From Saccharothrix obliqua (GTDB lineage Bacteria > Actinomycetota > Actinomycetes > Mycobacteriales > Pseudonocardiaceae), in NCBI RefSeq assembly GCF_019375475.1, contig NZ_JAHXGQ010000006.1, positions 248,001 through 312,000 of the forward strand: a stretch of 64,000 nt of DNA, given 5' to 3'. Of this stretch, positions 49,997 through 58,665 are shown piece after piece. The translations under genes and the position numbers were made by a program. A model generated the notes under the pieces. The model did no database searches. It was not told the DNA's origin and saw only the letters and a list, made by a program, of their open reading frames with translations. Within the stretch, counting starts at the first letter, position 1, and the number at the start of each line of letters is the position of its first letter.

Positions 49997-50590
49997 GTGT
50001 CGGCCGAGTTAGACCAGCTCGTCGCCCGGTTCGAACAGTTCCAAGCCAAGCTGCACCGGGTCGACCAGCAGGTCGCGGGCGTCGGCGAGATGCAGCGGGA
50101 GCTGGCCGCGATGGAGGTGGTGGCCACTTCGCCGGACCGCGCGGTGACGGTTGTGGCCGGTCCGTCCGGCGCGGTCAAGGACATTCGGTTGACCGACCAG
50201 GCCATGCGCCGACCGCCGCAGGCGCTGGCCGCCGCGCTGATGGCGACGCTGCGGCAGGCCGTGGCCGAGGCCGCTCGCCGCCAGGCGGCGATCGTGGAGA
50301 ACGCGCTCGGCGACGACATGCGACTCACCGACCAGGTGCTGGAGACCCAGGCCCAGCTGTTCGGCGTCACACCGCGGGAACTGCGCGCCATGACCGAGCA
50401 GAACCCGCCGCCACCCCACAGCGGTCCGCCGCCCACCCGACCCCGCCGACCCGCGCCCGCCGAGGACCAGGACGACTTTTCACAGCGTCGGTTCCTTCGC
50501 GACGACGGCCGGCCGGCACCCCCCGGTTCCGGCCCTGCGCAGGGCCGAGACGGCCGTTTCCTCAACCTCTACGACGACGAGGACCGGTGA
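49997..50590 (+). CDS. YbaB/EbfC family DNA-binding protein with disordered tail
   Basis: This 197-residue protein has the YbaB layout: a long helix (LDQLVARFEQFQAKLHRVDQ), beta strands (RAVTVVAGPSGAVKDIRLTD) and a second helix (ALAAALMATLRQAVAEAARR). From about 138 a Pro-rich disordered tail follows. In actinobacteria YbaB-like genes commonly precede WXG100 and T7SS effector genes, as here. CCCAGGAGGT lies 6 bases before the GTG. It opens the forward T7SS module. Confidence 0.85.
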   Translation: MSAELDQLVARFEQFQAKLHRVDQQVAGVGEMQRELAAMEVVATSPDRAVTVVAGPSGAVKDIRLTDQAMRRPPQALAAALMATLRQAVAEAARRQAAIVENALGDDMRLTDQVLETQAQLFGVTPRELRAMTEQNPPPPHSGPPPTRPRRPAPAEDQDDFSQRRFLRDDGRPAPPGSGPAQGRDGRFLNLYDDEDR

Positions 50591-50621
50591 TCGTCGTGCA
50601 CGACCAGCTGAGGAGCGCGCG

Positions 50622-50957
50622 GTGAGCGGCGGCTTCGACGTCAACCCCGACGAACTGCGGACCTTCGCCGGCCAACTGGACGGCCACCGCGGCACCGCCG
50701 CCGAGATCGCGGGCCTGGTGGCCAAGGCGGACGTGACGGACAAGTCGTGGGGCGTGGTCGGTTTGTTCGTCAAGGACGACTACACGCGGATGCTCGGCGA
50801 CCTCAAGGAACTGTTCCAGGCCATGCAGGACGGCTTGCAGTCCGGTTCGGACAAGTTCAAGGGCGCGGCGCAGGACTACGACGACCAGGAGGAAGCGGTC
50901 AAGCAGCTCCTGAACGGTCTGCGAGTCGAGCTGGACGGGGGCGTCCACAATGGCTGA
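50622..50957 (+). CDS. EspC/WXG100-like T7SS partner protein
   Basis: This 111-residue helical protein has the two-helix WXG-like layout: VNPDELRTFAGQLDGHRGTA, a turn with KSWGVVG near 43 and a second helix. YDDQE near 87 is a YxxxE secretion motif near the C terminus. It resembles EspC/DUF2580 excreted proteins. It overlaps the next gene by 8 bases and would pair with that product. Confidence 0.8.
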   Translation: MSGGFDVNPDELRTFAGQLDGHRGTAAEIAGLVAKADVTDKSWGVVGLFVKDDYTRMLGDLKELFQAMQDGLQSGSDKFKGAAQDYDDQEEAVKQLLNGLRVELDGGVHNG

Positions 50958-52071
50958 GGAGAAGACCACGGCCGGCGGCGTCGAGATCACCGTCGGCGAG
51001 AAGGACACCAGCCAGAAGATGGCGGAAGCCGCCCCCTTCTACGGCAACTACCTCAAGACCAAAGAGGCGTGGGGCAAGGCATCGGAGAAGGGCGGTGCCG
51101 AGATCACCGGCCTGGCCTCCGAGGGCACCGCGTTCATCGGGGCGCTCGGCACCTCGGCGCTGGGTATCGCGACCGACCCGATCGGCTGGCTGGTCGGGCA
51201 GGGGCTGAACTTCCTGATCAGCGTCGTGCAGCCGCTGGAGGACGCGATCCACTTCGTCAGCGGCGACGGTCCGGCACTGGCCCAGGCGGCCGAGAACTTC
51301 AACGCCATCGGCAAGGGCGTGGCCGACCTGCGCAAGAAGTTCGACGACGACTTGCAGAAGTCGGTGACGAGTTGGGGCGGCCCCGCGTCGGAGGCCGCGA
51401 GCACGAAGTTGGGCGAGTTCGCCAACGGCATCGACGGTGTCGCCGGCCAGGCGGGTGAGCTGGCGCAGATGCTCCAGATCTCCAGCATGATCATGACGAT
51501 CGTCGAGGACTTCATCAAGGCGATCCTCACCGAGCTGATCACCTGGCTGATCATGATCTGGATCCCGGCGCTGGCCGCGGCCGTGCCCAGCTTCGGTGCC
51601 TCGACCGCCGCGGCGGGTGCCGCGACCGGCGTGCGCGTCGCCGCCACCGGCAGCCGGGTGGCCCGGATCGTGGCCAAGCTGAAGCAGTTCCTGACCAGGA
51701 TCCTCGACTTCCTGCGCAACCTGGCCAAGCGCGTCGGCAACGTGAAGACCGCCTTCCAGCGCTCCATGGCCAACAAGCACGCCGGCAGCGTTGTCGCGGA
51801 CGTCCTCAAGGAGACGGGCGACAAGTCGCCACTGGTCAAGCTGTGGAGCAAAGAAGGCATGCTCGGCGAGCGGCTGCAAAACGGGTTCGGCTCGATGCTG
51901 GGCAAGGCGGCCGTCGACGCGGGGCGATCGCAGCTGGGCGTCGGCACAGGTGCGAACGCCGGTATCGACAAGCCCTTGCGGAACATCGGTTCGGGCCAGA
52001 AGGCGGCCGACTACGACGGCACCGGCACCGACCGGTCGAAGCAGGAGACCGAAGGGTACCTGGACATCTGA
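50950..52071 (+). CDS. T7SS effector-like protein with membrane-active centre
   Basis: This 373-residue protein has a polar start, a hydrophobic stretch (GTAFIGALGTSALGIATDPI, about 56-75), a helical part with VTSWGGPASEAASTK near 138 (W-x-G turn), a second strongly hydrophobic segment (about 175-205) and a basic region (RVARIVAKLKQFLTRILDFL near 234). The C-terminal 100 residues (TGDKSPLVKLWSKEGMLGER) are polar. The pattern is of a T7SS effector with a variable end. No toxin family is recognised. A membrane protein follows after 2 bases. Confidence 0.65.
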   Translation: MAEEKTTAGGVEITVGEKDTSQKMAEAAPFYGNYLKTKEAWGKASEKGGAEITGLASEGTAFIGALGTSALGIATDPIGWLVGQGLNFLISVVQPLEDAIHFVSGDGPALAQAAENFNAIGKGVADLRKKFDDDLQKSVTSWGGPASEAASTKLGEFANGIDGVAGQAGELAQMLQISSMIMTIVEDFIKAILTELITWLIMIWIPALAAAVPSFGASTAAAGAATGVRVAATGSRVARIVAKLKQFLTRILDFLRNLAKRVGNVKTAFQRSMANKHAGSVVADVLKETGDKSPLVKLWSKEGMLGERLQNGFGSMLGKAAVDAGRSQLGVGTGANAGIDKPLRNIGSGQKAADYDGTGTDRSKQETEGYLDI

Positions 52072-52073
52072 TC

Positions 52074-52814
52074 ATGGCGTACCTGCTGGATCTCGCACCG
52101 CTCATCGCCGTCGTCCTCGCTCTGTTCGGCCTGCTGCTCTGGTGGCGACGGCGCCGCGACCGGAAGGCGGAGCACGAGCACGCCGAGGCGCTGGCCGCAC
52201 TCGCGGGCAGTGCCGGCGGGAGGGTGGTCGGCCGCGCGGGGGCACGCGCGTGGTCGGCCGGACTCCTGTCGCCGAAGGGTTTGCCGTTGTCCCGGCCGCG
52301 TTTCGTGCTCGCGCTGGACGTCCGGCGGGGCGACTGGTCGGTCCGCGTGAGCGAGGCGTCGGTGAAGAAGGCCACCTCGACCAGCGCGGCGACGTCCTAC
52401 GAGCACCGGATCGAGGTGGCCGCCTCAGGTCTGCCGACGATGAAGATCAGCCGTCGCGTCCACTCGGGCCGCCCGCTGGACCCCGCCCTGGTACGCGAGG
52501 TCCCGGTGACCGTGGCCGCGGAGGGCGGCCAGTGGCACCGGGTGGGGTTCCCGCCAGGCCCCTTCGACGCCCGGTTCGCCGTGTTCGCAAGCGATCCGGC
52601 CGCCGCCGCGCAGGCGCTCAACCCCCGGGCCGTCGAACACCTGCTCGCCCGGGTGGACTTCCTGCCCTTCACCCTGCACTTCGAGTCGGGGTTGGTCTTC
52701 GGCACGATGTCGGGCCGGATCAACCCCGACCACGTCCTGAACGCGGTCGACGCCGTCCTCGGCCTGCTGGACCGGATGGGAGCGACACCCGCGCACCCAC
52801 CCGTGACGCCCTGA
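52074..52814 (+). CDS. Membrane-anchored hypothetical protein, possible immunity partner
   Basis: This 246-residue protein has one N-terminal membrane helix (LLDLAPLIAVVLALFGLLLW, about 4-23), a basic stop-transfer RRRRDRK, and a cytoplasmic or extracellular beta-rich domain (RPRFVLALDVRRGDWSVRVS, FTLHFESGLVFGTMSGRI). No family is recognised. Immediate linkage to the effector-like gene suggests an immunity or assembly role; that is inference. Confidence 0.6.
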   Translation: MAYLLDLAPLIAVVLALFGLLLWWRRRRDRKAEHEHAEALAALAGSAGGRVVGRAGARAWSAGLLSPKGLPLSRPRFVLALDVRRGDWSVRVSEASVKKATSTSAATSYEHRIEVAASGLPTMKISRRVHSGRPLDPALVREVPVTVAAEGGQWHRVGFPPGPFDARFAVFASDPAAAAQALNPRAVEHLLARVDFLPFTLHFESGLVFGTMSGRINPDHVLNAVDAVLGLLDRMGATPAHPPVTP

Positions 52815-52945
52815 GACCACCCGCTCAGCCGGTCCGGCCCGAGTTCCACGGTGAACTGCGGCAGGTTCAGGCGCTGTTGTGCGCGGCCCACCGCGAGGTG
52901 CGAGGGATCCGGCAGCACGCCCGGCATCCGGACCGCGGCATCGCG

Positions 52946-53410
52946 TTATTCGCCCAACGCCACCAGGATGACGGTGTTGGTGTTCTTCGCCAGGTACGCG
53001 GTGGCGGACCAGGTGGGGGTTGTGAACGCCTCGTCCAGCGAGCCGCCGGTGAGGTAGGGGCCGCGGGGGAGGTGGTCGCGGAGGCCGCTGACGACCTCGG
53101 GTGGGGTGGTGGTCTCCCGGGTGTCCTTGTCCAGGCGGGCGAGTGTCGACTCGGGGAGGGTGACGACGGCGTCGATCCAGAACGTCGAGGGGCCGGGGAC
53201 GCGGCCGTCGCCGAGTGTGCCGGACATCCACTCCGCCTTCTCCGCGGCGCTGAGGAGCGGGAAGCGCTTGGTGAGCGGTTCGAGGTCCGTGCGGAGTTCG
53301 CCGGTGCCCGACTTGGTAGGCATGGTGGGTCGTCCTGTCTCCGTTGGGGCGGTGCCGCAGGCGGCCATGGTCAGCAGCAGGAGCGCGACGGCGAGCGCGG
53401 TGCGGATCAC
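52946..53410 (-). CDS. Putative lipoprotein, possible immunity protein
   Basis: This 154-residue protein has a lipoprotein signal (ALAVALLLLTMAACG, lipobox Cys near 18), then a polar domain with GELRTDLEPLTKRFPLLSAA and NTVILVALGE at the end. It would sit on the outer membrane face. Its GTG overlaps the stop of the effector-like gene (GTGA), so the two are made together. Immunity to an extracytoplasmic toxin is the natural reading but not shown. Confidence 0.65.
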   Translation of the reverse strand: MIRTALAVALLLLTMAACGTAPTETGRPTMPTKSGTGELRTDLEPLTKRFPLLSAAEKAEWMSGTLGDGRVPGPSTFWIDAVVTLPESTLARLDKDTRETTTPPEVVSGLRDHLPRGPYLTGGSLDEAFTTPTWSATAYLAKNTNTVILVALGE

Positions 53411-54681
53411 CGGGCGCGGTTCCTCTCGGGTTCCCTCGGGTTGTCCGGCGTCGGGCCGCGGTCGCGGTCGGTGCCGCGGACGGTGCCGTCGTCGGGCGTG
53501 GCGTCGTTGGTGAGACCCGCGGGAGGGTGGCCCAGTTCCCAGGTGACGGTCCTGGTCATGCTGCCGTGCGTGTCGAACGGCCTGGCCCAGCCGATTTCGG
53601 TGAAGCGGCCGTTGTCGTTGTCCGGCGCGCCGGTGGCGATGTCGGCGTCGTCGCGGTTGAAGTTGTAGCGGTCCTCGCCCTCCACGGTGATGTCCATGGT
53701 GACCTTGTTGCCCTCGACCTTGACGTTGCCGTGGCTCCAGATCTGGTACCCACCCACGGCTTTCTGCCAGTTCTCGGTCTGCGGGTAGGGCGACGCACCG
53801 CTCGCGGCGCCGGTCATCGCGAAGTCGGTGCGGCCGGAGCGGATGATCTCCTCCGCGGCTCGGGCGGCACGGGTGACCTCCGCGTCGACGCCCTTGCGGA
53901 TGCCGGAGTCCTCCCCGTACGCCTTCTCGTAGTCCCACTCCTTCGGTGCGCCGGTGTTGTCCCAGTAGTGCTCGTACATCGCCGTCGCGTCAGGCATGAG
54001 CCCGAGCGCCTGCGCGCCGCGCAACTGCGTCAGCCACTTCAGCTTCGCGGCCTGGTCGGCGAGTTCGGGATCCTTGGAGTCGTAGGCGAAGTCCTCGTCG
54101 AACTCGACGTGGGGCTTCTCCGGCGGACCGGTGTGGTACTTGCCGTCCGCGGTGGACGTGATGTCGGCGTCGGCGAGGTTCGTGGCACCGTGGTCACCGA
54201 CCTCGCCCGCCGCGGCGGAGGACAGGGCTTCGGCGAGGCGGGCGTCGACCTCCTGCGCGTCGGCGACCAGGTGGCCGACCTGGTCCGCGAGAGTTCGGGC
54301 GGTGGCCGCGCGGCTCGGGTCGGCGGTGCCCGGGTCGTTGTCGCGCACGGAACCGTCCGGGTTGATGGTGAACCAGTTGGCCTGTGCGACGGCCTCCAGT
54401 TCCTCGACGCGTCGGCGGAGGTCGGCCACGGCGTCGGCGGCGTCTTGGAGTGCCTTCTGCACGTGGGCGGCCTCGGCGACGACGTGCTCGGCGCGGTCGC
54501 GCAACCCGGCCAGGGCGCCGCGCGCGCCGTCGGCGCTGCTGCCGTGCCAGAACAGCGGTCCGAACGACAGGTCGAGTTCGTCCTGGAGGCCCAGCACCTG
54601 GTCCTTCTGCCCGCGCACGGACCGTGCGACCTCCTCCAGCGCGTCGGGGTTCCACGCGCGGACCTCGGCGTACCCGGTCAT
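53407..54681 (-). CDS. T7SS polymorphic toxin-like protein
   Basis: This 424-residue protein has an N-terminal WXG/PPE-like helical domain (about 1-130) with LSFGPLFWHGSSADGARGAL near 40 and a coiled coil up to 115. A middle linker (about 150-200) leads to a compact C-terminal domain (about 205-405) with EWDYEKAYGEDSG, VGGYQIWSHGNVKVEGN, and EGEDRYNFNRDDADIATGAP then NGRFTEIGWARPFD. D-R-Y-N-F-N recalls the D-x-Y-D motif of colicin M-like lipid II hydrolases, but the His-Arg that follows there is absent. The tail is Arg/Pro-rich. Start and stop overlap the neighbours by 4 bases each. Toxin role is inferred. Confidence 0.65.
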   Translation of the reverse strand: MTGYAEVRAWNPDALEEVARSVRGQKDQVLGLQDELDLSFGPLFWHGSSADGARGALAGLRDRAEHVVAEAAHVQKALQDAADAVADLRRRVEELEAVAQANWFTINPDGSVRDNDPGTADPSRAATARTLADQVGHLVADAQEVDARLAEALSSAAAGEVGDHGATNLADADITSTADGKYHTGPPEKPHVEFDEDFAYDSKDPELADQAAKLKWLTQLRGAQALGLMPDATAMYEHYWDNTGAPKEWDYEKAYGEDSGIRKGVDAEVTRAARAAEEIIRSGRTDFAMTGAASGASPYPQTENWQKAVGGYQIWSHGNVKVEGNKVTMDITVEGEDRYNFNRDDADIATGAPDNDNGRFTEIGWARPFDTHGSMTRTVTWELGHPPAGLTNDATPDDGTVRGTDRDRGPTPDNPREPERNRAR

Positions 54682-54983
54682 CCGATTGACCCGCCGAACA
54701 GGTCGAAGTCCCGGCGTGCGGCGTCCTCGTCCTTCGCGTACCTGTCGGCGGAGGAGGCCAGGTTGCCGCCGAACGCGGTGATGTCGGCCGACCACGCACG
54801 CAGCCGTTCACCCCACGCGGTGGTCAGGGCGCGGGTACGTTCCGCCGAAGCCGAGTCGGGCATGGCCTCGGCAACCGCGGCCACCGCCTCCCCCAGCGTG
54901 ATGCGACCGGCCTGCTCGCCGGCCGAGGCGGCGGCGTTCGCAGCCTTGCGCAGCCCCTCGATGTCGACCTCGTAGCCGCTCAT
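54678..54983 (-). CDS. EspC/WXG100-like T7SS partner protein
   Basis: This 101-residue helical protein starts MSGYEVDIEGLRKAANAAAS and has TTAWGERLRAW near 54 as the turn region. YAKDE near 83 is a YxxxE secretion motif. GGGAGG precedes the ATG. It is the first gene of a reverse operon with the toxin-like gene (ATGA overlap) and lipoprotein. Confidence 0.8.
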   Translation of the reverse strand: MSGYEVDIEGLRKAANAAASAGEQAGRITLGEAVAAVAEAMPDSASAERTRALTTAWGERLRAWSADITAFGGNLASSADRYAKDEDAARRDFDLFGGSIG

Positions 54984-55193
54984 GGTCCTCCCCACGGGTG
55001 CGTGAGGCGAGAGTAAGGCGGTGGGTGATCGTGATACCGGTTTTTGCCGGCCGATCACTCGATCAGACGGTTATCGCGGTTCGCGATTTCCGTTGGGCTG
55101 GAATTCTGCAACTTCGCGGGTGCGATTCCGCCCGTCGGCGGACGGGATTGGTCCGGGTGGACCGTCGGGTGACCGCAATTGTGGTTCACCCGG

Positions 55194-55565
55194 TCAGCCC
55201 CCGCAGACTCGGGTGACCGGTTGGGCGTCGTGGTGCACGTCCAAAACCGTCCATCCCGCTGAGAGGAGAAGTACGCAGGCTCCTAGTGCCAAGACCGCGG
55301 TGAGCGTGATCGCGACGGGTCGGGGCCAATGCCTGAGCATCGTCCGCACCACCGGGACCAGGGCCACGGCGGCCAGTGCCGACGCGGCGGCACCTCCCCA
55401 CGCGTAGACGAACGAACTCGAAGGTATCGCGAGCGTGCCGTTGCACAGGCGTGCCGTGCTCTGGTGGAACGCAGTGAGAACGGCAAGTGCCTCCGCGCTG
55501 AGCCAGACCCCGGCTGCCGCCGCGGCGGCGACCACGGCGAGCCACCACCACGTGGCCCTGGTCAT
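55194..55565 (-). CDS. Small polytopic membrane protein, possible immunity partner
   Basis: This 123-residue protein has three or four membrane helices (TWWWLAVVAAAAAAGVWLSA, VYAWGGAAASALAAVALVPV, AITLTAVLALGACVLLLSAG). No family is recognised. Its ATG overlaps the stop of the WXG-like gene (ATGA). As the last gene of the amidase module it is a candidate immunity protein. Confidence 0.65.
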   Translation of the reverse strand: MTRATWWWLAVVAAAAAAGVWLSAEALAVLTAFHQSTARLCNGTLAIPSSSFVYAWGGAAASALAAVALVPVVRTMLRHWPRPVAITLTAVLALGACVLLLSAGWTVLDVHHDAQPVTRVCGG

Positions 55566-55879
55566 TCCGCTTCCCAATGCATGTCCGTCAGCGCTTCGGT
55601 GATCCGGCGTTCGACGTCCTCGTAGTCCTTCGCCGAAGCGCGGAGGTTTTCGGCCGCCTGCGCTGTTCGGTCGATGACATCAGTCAGGTGCTCAAGCCAT
55701 GACTGGCGACATCCCATCAGGGCATCGGACGAGAGCCAGCCGGGATTGGCCTGTGCCGCGTCGGCGCTGGGTGTCAGGGAATTCGCGATGTTCTCGTGAG
55801 CGCTCGACCCGGCGGCGTCCACGTCGTCCGCTGCTTGACGCAACGCCGCCAGGCTGACGTTGATGCCCACCGCGATCAC
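55562..55879 (-). CDS. WXG100-like T7SS partner protein
   Basis: This 105-residue helical protein has NVSLAALRQAADDVDAAGSS as first helix, a turn with NPGWLSSDAL near 45 and a second helix with YEDVE near 88, a YxxxE secretion motif. GTG at 55879 overlaps the amidase stop; a GTG three codons later is also possible. It links the amidase-like effector and the small membrane protein in one operon. Confidence 0.78.
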   Translation of the reverse strand: MIAVGINVSLAALRQAADDVDAAGSSAHENIANSLTPSADAAQANPGWLSSDALMGCRQSWLEHLTDVIDRTAQAAENLRASAKDYEDVERRITEALTDMHWEAE

Positions 55880-57078
55880 CTCTCCGCCGGGTCGACGCGC
55901 ACGACGATGAACTGCTGCGCACCCAGGCTCTGCTCGATGTGCCGTTCTCGACCTTGCAGGCTGAGGTTCACCTTGTTGTCGGAGTGCTGGGTGTAGTGGA
56001 CGACGCCGTCCGGCGTCACAGAGGTGACGACGGCGGTGTGGTGGATGTCGCCGGTCTTCGGGTCGTCGTTCGACCCCTCCTGCTTGAGGAAGATCAGGTC
56101 GCCCGGACGCGCTTCGTTGAGCGGTACCTCGTGGCTCATGGTCTTGGTGGTCAGGTACTCGTGGAGCTGGTTCGCACCGGCCCAGCTGTGCGTGGGCCGC
56201 CCCAGCTTCCAGAGGGAGTCGTCGGTCCAGTCGCTGTTCTCCTCCGCACCGGCGTGCTTCATGGCGACCGAGGCGAACTGCGTGCAGTTGTTGTCGTACT
56301 TGTCGATCGAGGTGTCGTTCCAGTGCGCCAAGCTGAACCGGACCATCTCCACGCGATCGAGCGGGCCGGGGCCGCGTAATCGCTGCTTCACGTCATCCGG
56401 CACACCGTTGAGGTCGGCGAGTTCGACGGGGACGGCGAGTTCGAGTTCGCGGCGCTGCGCGTCCGACAGCGAGTTCCACCAGGCGGCGACGATCGTCGGA
56501 TCCTGGCCGTGGGGCAGCGCGAAGTGGAGCATCGTGATCTCGGCCTGGGAGGCCACCGCCTGGAACTCGTCCAGTGCCTTCCCGGAATCGGTGATCGAGG
56601 TCGAATCCCTGAGCCGGGCCAGTTGCTTCGCGGCCAGGTCGTCGGCTTGCGTCGCGGCCTCGACCGCGTCGCGGACCATCCGCTCCACCACGGGCCTGTG
56701 CTCCACGGCCTCCGCATAGCCGTCATACGGCGCTGCGGTGCCGTCGTCGTTGACGCGGAGGTGGTGCGTTCTCGCCATGTCGACCGCACCACCCAACTGG
56801 CGCTGGGCGACCTCGACAGCCTGCGCCAGCCCTTCGAGGACCATCGCGATACCACGCATGAGGTCGGATGCGCAGTCGTACTGCGTGGACAGGTCGCCGA
56901 GCACCTTCCCGGCCGCTTCGCCGACCCTGTCCTGCCAATGCTCGTCGAGCTTGTCCTTGCCCTGGCGGCGGATGTCCTTGCCCGCGTACACCGCCTGGTC
57001 CGCGAAGTTCCGCCACCCCTTGGCCGCGCGCTCCCACGCCGCCCAGTCGGCATCGCGCAACTGCACCATGTTGACCAC
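55876..57078 (-). CDS. T7SS-type effector with C-terminal amidase domain
   Basis: This protein of about 400 residues has an N-terminal WXG-like helical domain (DADWAAWERAAKGWRNFADQ, about 8-27, to about 105), a charged middle and a C-terminal amidase_6/NlpC-like domain (about 255-400). IDKYDNNCTQFASVAMKHAG provides the catalytic Cys near 267, GDIHHTAVVTSV the His near 353, and VVHYTQHSDNK the third position. This fold cleaves peptidoglycan or amide bonds. GTG at 57078 has AGGGGGA upstream; starts at 57093 and 57069 are also in frame. A WXG domain fused to an amidase suggests secretion and wall attack or remodelling. Confidence 0.75.
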   Translation of the reverse strand: MVNMVQLRDADWAAWERAAKGWRNFADQAVYAGKDIRRQGKDKLDEHWQDRVGEAAGKVLGDLSTQYDCASDLMRGIAMVLEGLAQAVEVAQRQLGGAVDMARTHHLRVNDDGTAAPYDGYAEAVEHRPVVERMVRDAVEAATQADDLAAKQLARLRDSTSITDSGKALDEFQAVASQAEITMLHFALPHGQDPTIVAAWWNSLSDAQRRELELAVPVELADLNGVPDDVKQRLRGPGPLDRVEMVRFSLAHWNDTSIDKYDNNCTQFASVAMKHAGAEENSDWTDDSLWKLGRPTHSWAGANQLHEYLTTKTMSHEVPLNEARPGDLIFLKQEGSNDDPKTGDIHHTAVVTSVTPDGVVHYTQHSDNKVNLSLQGRERHIEQSLGAQQFIVVRVDPAER

Positions 57079-57169
57079 GAGTTCCCCCTGCACAACGCTC
57101 GCCTATTACGCACCGTGCCCCCTCGGTGACTATAGGGAAGCGGTCTGCCGGTCGCAGGGAGTTGTGTGG

Positions 57170-58159
57170 TTAGGCGCCGGTGTCCTCACCGCACGTGCTG
57201 TAGCGGTTGGCGAGGGTTATGGCCCTGTTGTGCAGGGCGGCGCGCAGCCATTGTGGCTCAAGGGCTTCCGCTGATGTCCCCACTTGCCACAGGGCCCACT
57301 CGGCGTGGCGGGGGTCTTGGAAGGTCAGGGTCAGCAGGAGGTGGCCGTCCGGGGTTGGTTCCTCCGCGTGCACGGCCAGCGCGGTGGTCACCAGGTCCTC
57401 CCTCCTGGACGGGTGCACGCGCACCCGCACGGCCACCTGGTCGCCGCCGGCCCGGAAGCGCGTGCTGCGTTCCCGCCACGCCCGGTCGAGGTCGACGCGG
57501 TCCGGTCGCTGGGCGGGTTCGGGCAGCTGTTCGGCGGCCAGCACGCGGGACAGCCGGTAGGTGCGGTCCTCACCGGACTTCGTGGCCAGCAGGTATCCCT
57601 GCTCGCGCACGGTGACCAGGCCGATCGGGTCGACCGTGCGCCACCGCGGCACCTGGCCCGTGGCCGCGTAGTGGATGCGCAGCTTGTGCCCCGCGCACAC
57701 CGCCCGCCGGATCTCGGCCACGGTGGAGTGGGGCACCTCGTCGGGCACCACGCGACGGGACAGCAGGTCGGTTTCCGGGTCGATCAGCAAGCGCTCGGCC
57801 ACGTCCACCGCGGTGTCCCGCTGGCTCTCGGGCAACGCGTCGACCACCTTGAGCATGGCCGAGGCCAGGGCCGGACCCAGGCCGAACGCCTGGGCGCCGC
57901 GCCGTGATCCGGCGACCACGAGGGCGAGGGTCTCGTCGTGGTTCAGGCCCGTCAGCCGCGTCTGGAAACCGGGCAGCAGCGCGAAACCACCGTGCCTGCC
58001 CCGTTCGGCGTAAACCGGCACCCCGGCCGCGGACAACGCCTCCACGTCGCGCAGCACGGTCCGCGTGGACACCTCCAGCTCCCTGGCCAGCGCGGTCGCG
58101 GAGAGGCGGCCGTGCCGGCGCAGCAGGAGCACCAACGAGATCAACCGATCGGCCCGCAC
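57170..58159 (-). CDS. WYL-domain transcriptional regulator (YafY type)
   Basis: This 329-residue protein has an N-terminal HTH (RADRLISLVLLLRRHGRLSA, TALARELEVSTRTVLRDVEA, about 1-55), a wing (AGVPVYAERGRHGGFALLPG) and a WYL sensor domain (KLRIHYAATGQVPRWRTVDP near 162 onward). WYL regulators respond to nucleotides or nucleic acids. GTG at 58159 gives the usual MRADRLISL start; TTG at 58177 is possible. It is divergent from ridA and probably controls it. Confidence 0.88.
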   Translation of the reverse strand: MRADRLISLVLLLRRHGRLSATALARELEVSTRTVLRDVEALSAAGVPVYAERGRHGGFALLPGFQTRLTGLNHDETLALVVAGSRRGAQAFGLGPALASAMLKVVDALPESQRDTAVDVAERLLIDPETDLLSRRVVPDEVPHSTVAEIRRAVCAGHKLRIHYAATGQVPRWRTVDPIGLVTVREQGYLLATKSGEDRTYRLSRVLAAEQLPEPAQRPDRVDLDRAWRERSTRFRAGGDQVAVRVRVHPSRREDLVTTALAVHAEEPTPDGHLLLTLTFQDPRHAEWALWQVGTSAEALEPQWLRAALHNRAITLANRYSTCGEDTGA

Positions 58160-58263
58160 CCGGAAGAACCTACCCAATACCCGACACAGGGTGTCGTGAT
58201 TCGTTGCGAGGCTTCCTCAAGGCTCCGCAGCCGATGGGCGTGCGGTCGACGAATGGAGCAGTT

Positions 58264-58665
58264 GTGGCAGTGGAACGAACGGCGGTCAACCCGTGGCCGT
58301 GGTCGGCGGCGATGGGGTTCAACCAGGGCGAGATCGTCTCCGGGCACGCCCGGACCCTGTACTGCGCGGGGCAGACCGCGACGGGCGGCGACGGCAACGC
58401 CCTGCACGCCGGTGACATGGCGGCTCAACTCGCGCTGAGCCTCGACAACCTGGAAACCGTGCTCGGCGAGGCCGGCATGTCCCTCGCGAACGTGGTCCGG
58501 CTCAACATCTACACCACCGACATCGACATGCTGTTCCCGCACCACGACGTGCTGCTCTCTCGCCTGAAGGCGGCCGGTGTGGCACCGGCCTCCACGCTGC
58601 TCCAGGTGGCGCGGCTGGCGATCCCGGAACTGCTGATCGAGCTGGAGGCGACCGCGGTCGCGTGA
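58264..58665 (+). CDS. ridA: RidA family enamine/imine deaminase
   Basis: This 133-residue protein has the RidA pattern: ARTLYCAGQTATGGDGNALH near 29, LSLDNLETVLGEAGMSLANV near 58 with VVRLNIYTTDID after it. The catalytic Arg seen as VxR before xP in classic RidA reads VARLAIPELLIELEATAV near the end. It hydrolyses reactive enamine intermediates from PLP enzymes. GGAG precedes the GTG. The divergent WYL regulator shares the 104-base promoter gap. Confidence 0.88.
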   Translation: MAVERTAVNPWPWSAAMGFNQGEIVSGHARTLYCAGQTATGGDGNALHAGDMAAQLALSLDNLETVLGEAGMSLANVVRLNIYTTDIDMLFPHHDVLLSRLKAAGVAPASTLLQVARLAIPELLIELEATAVA

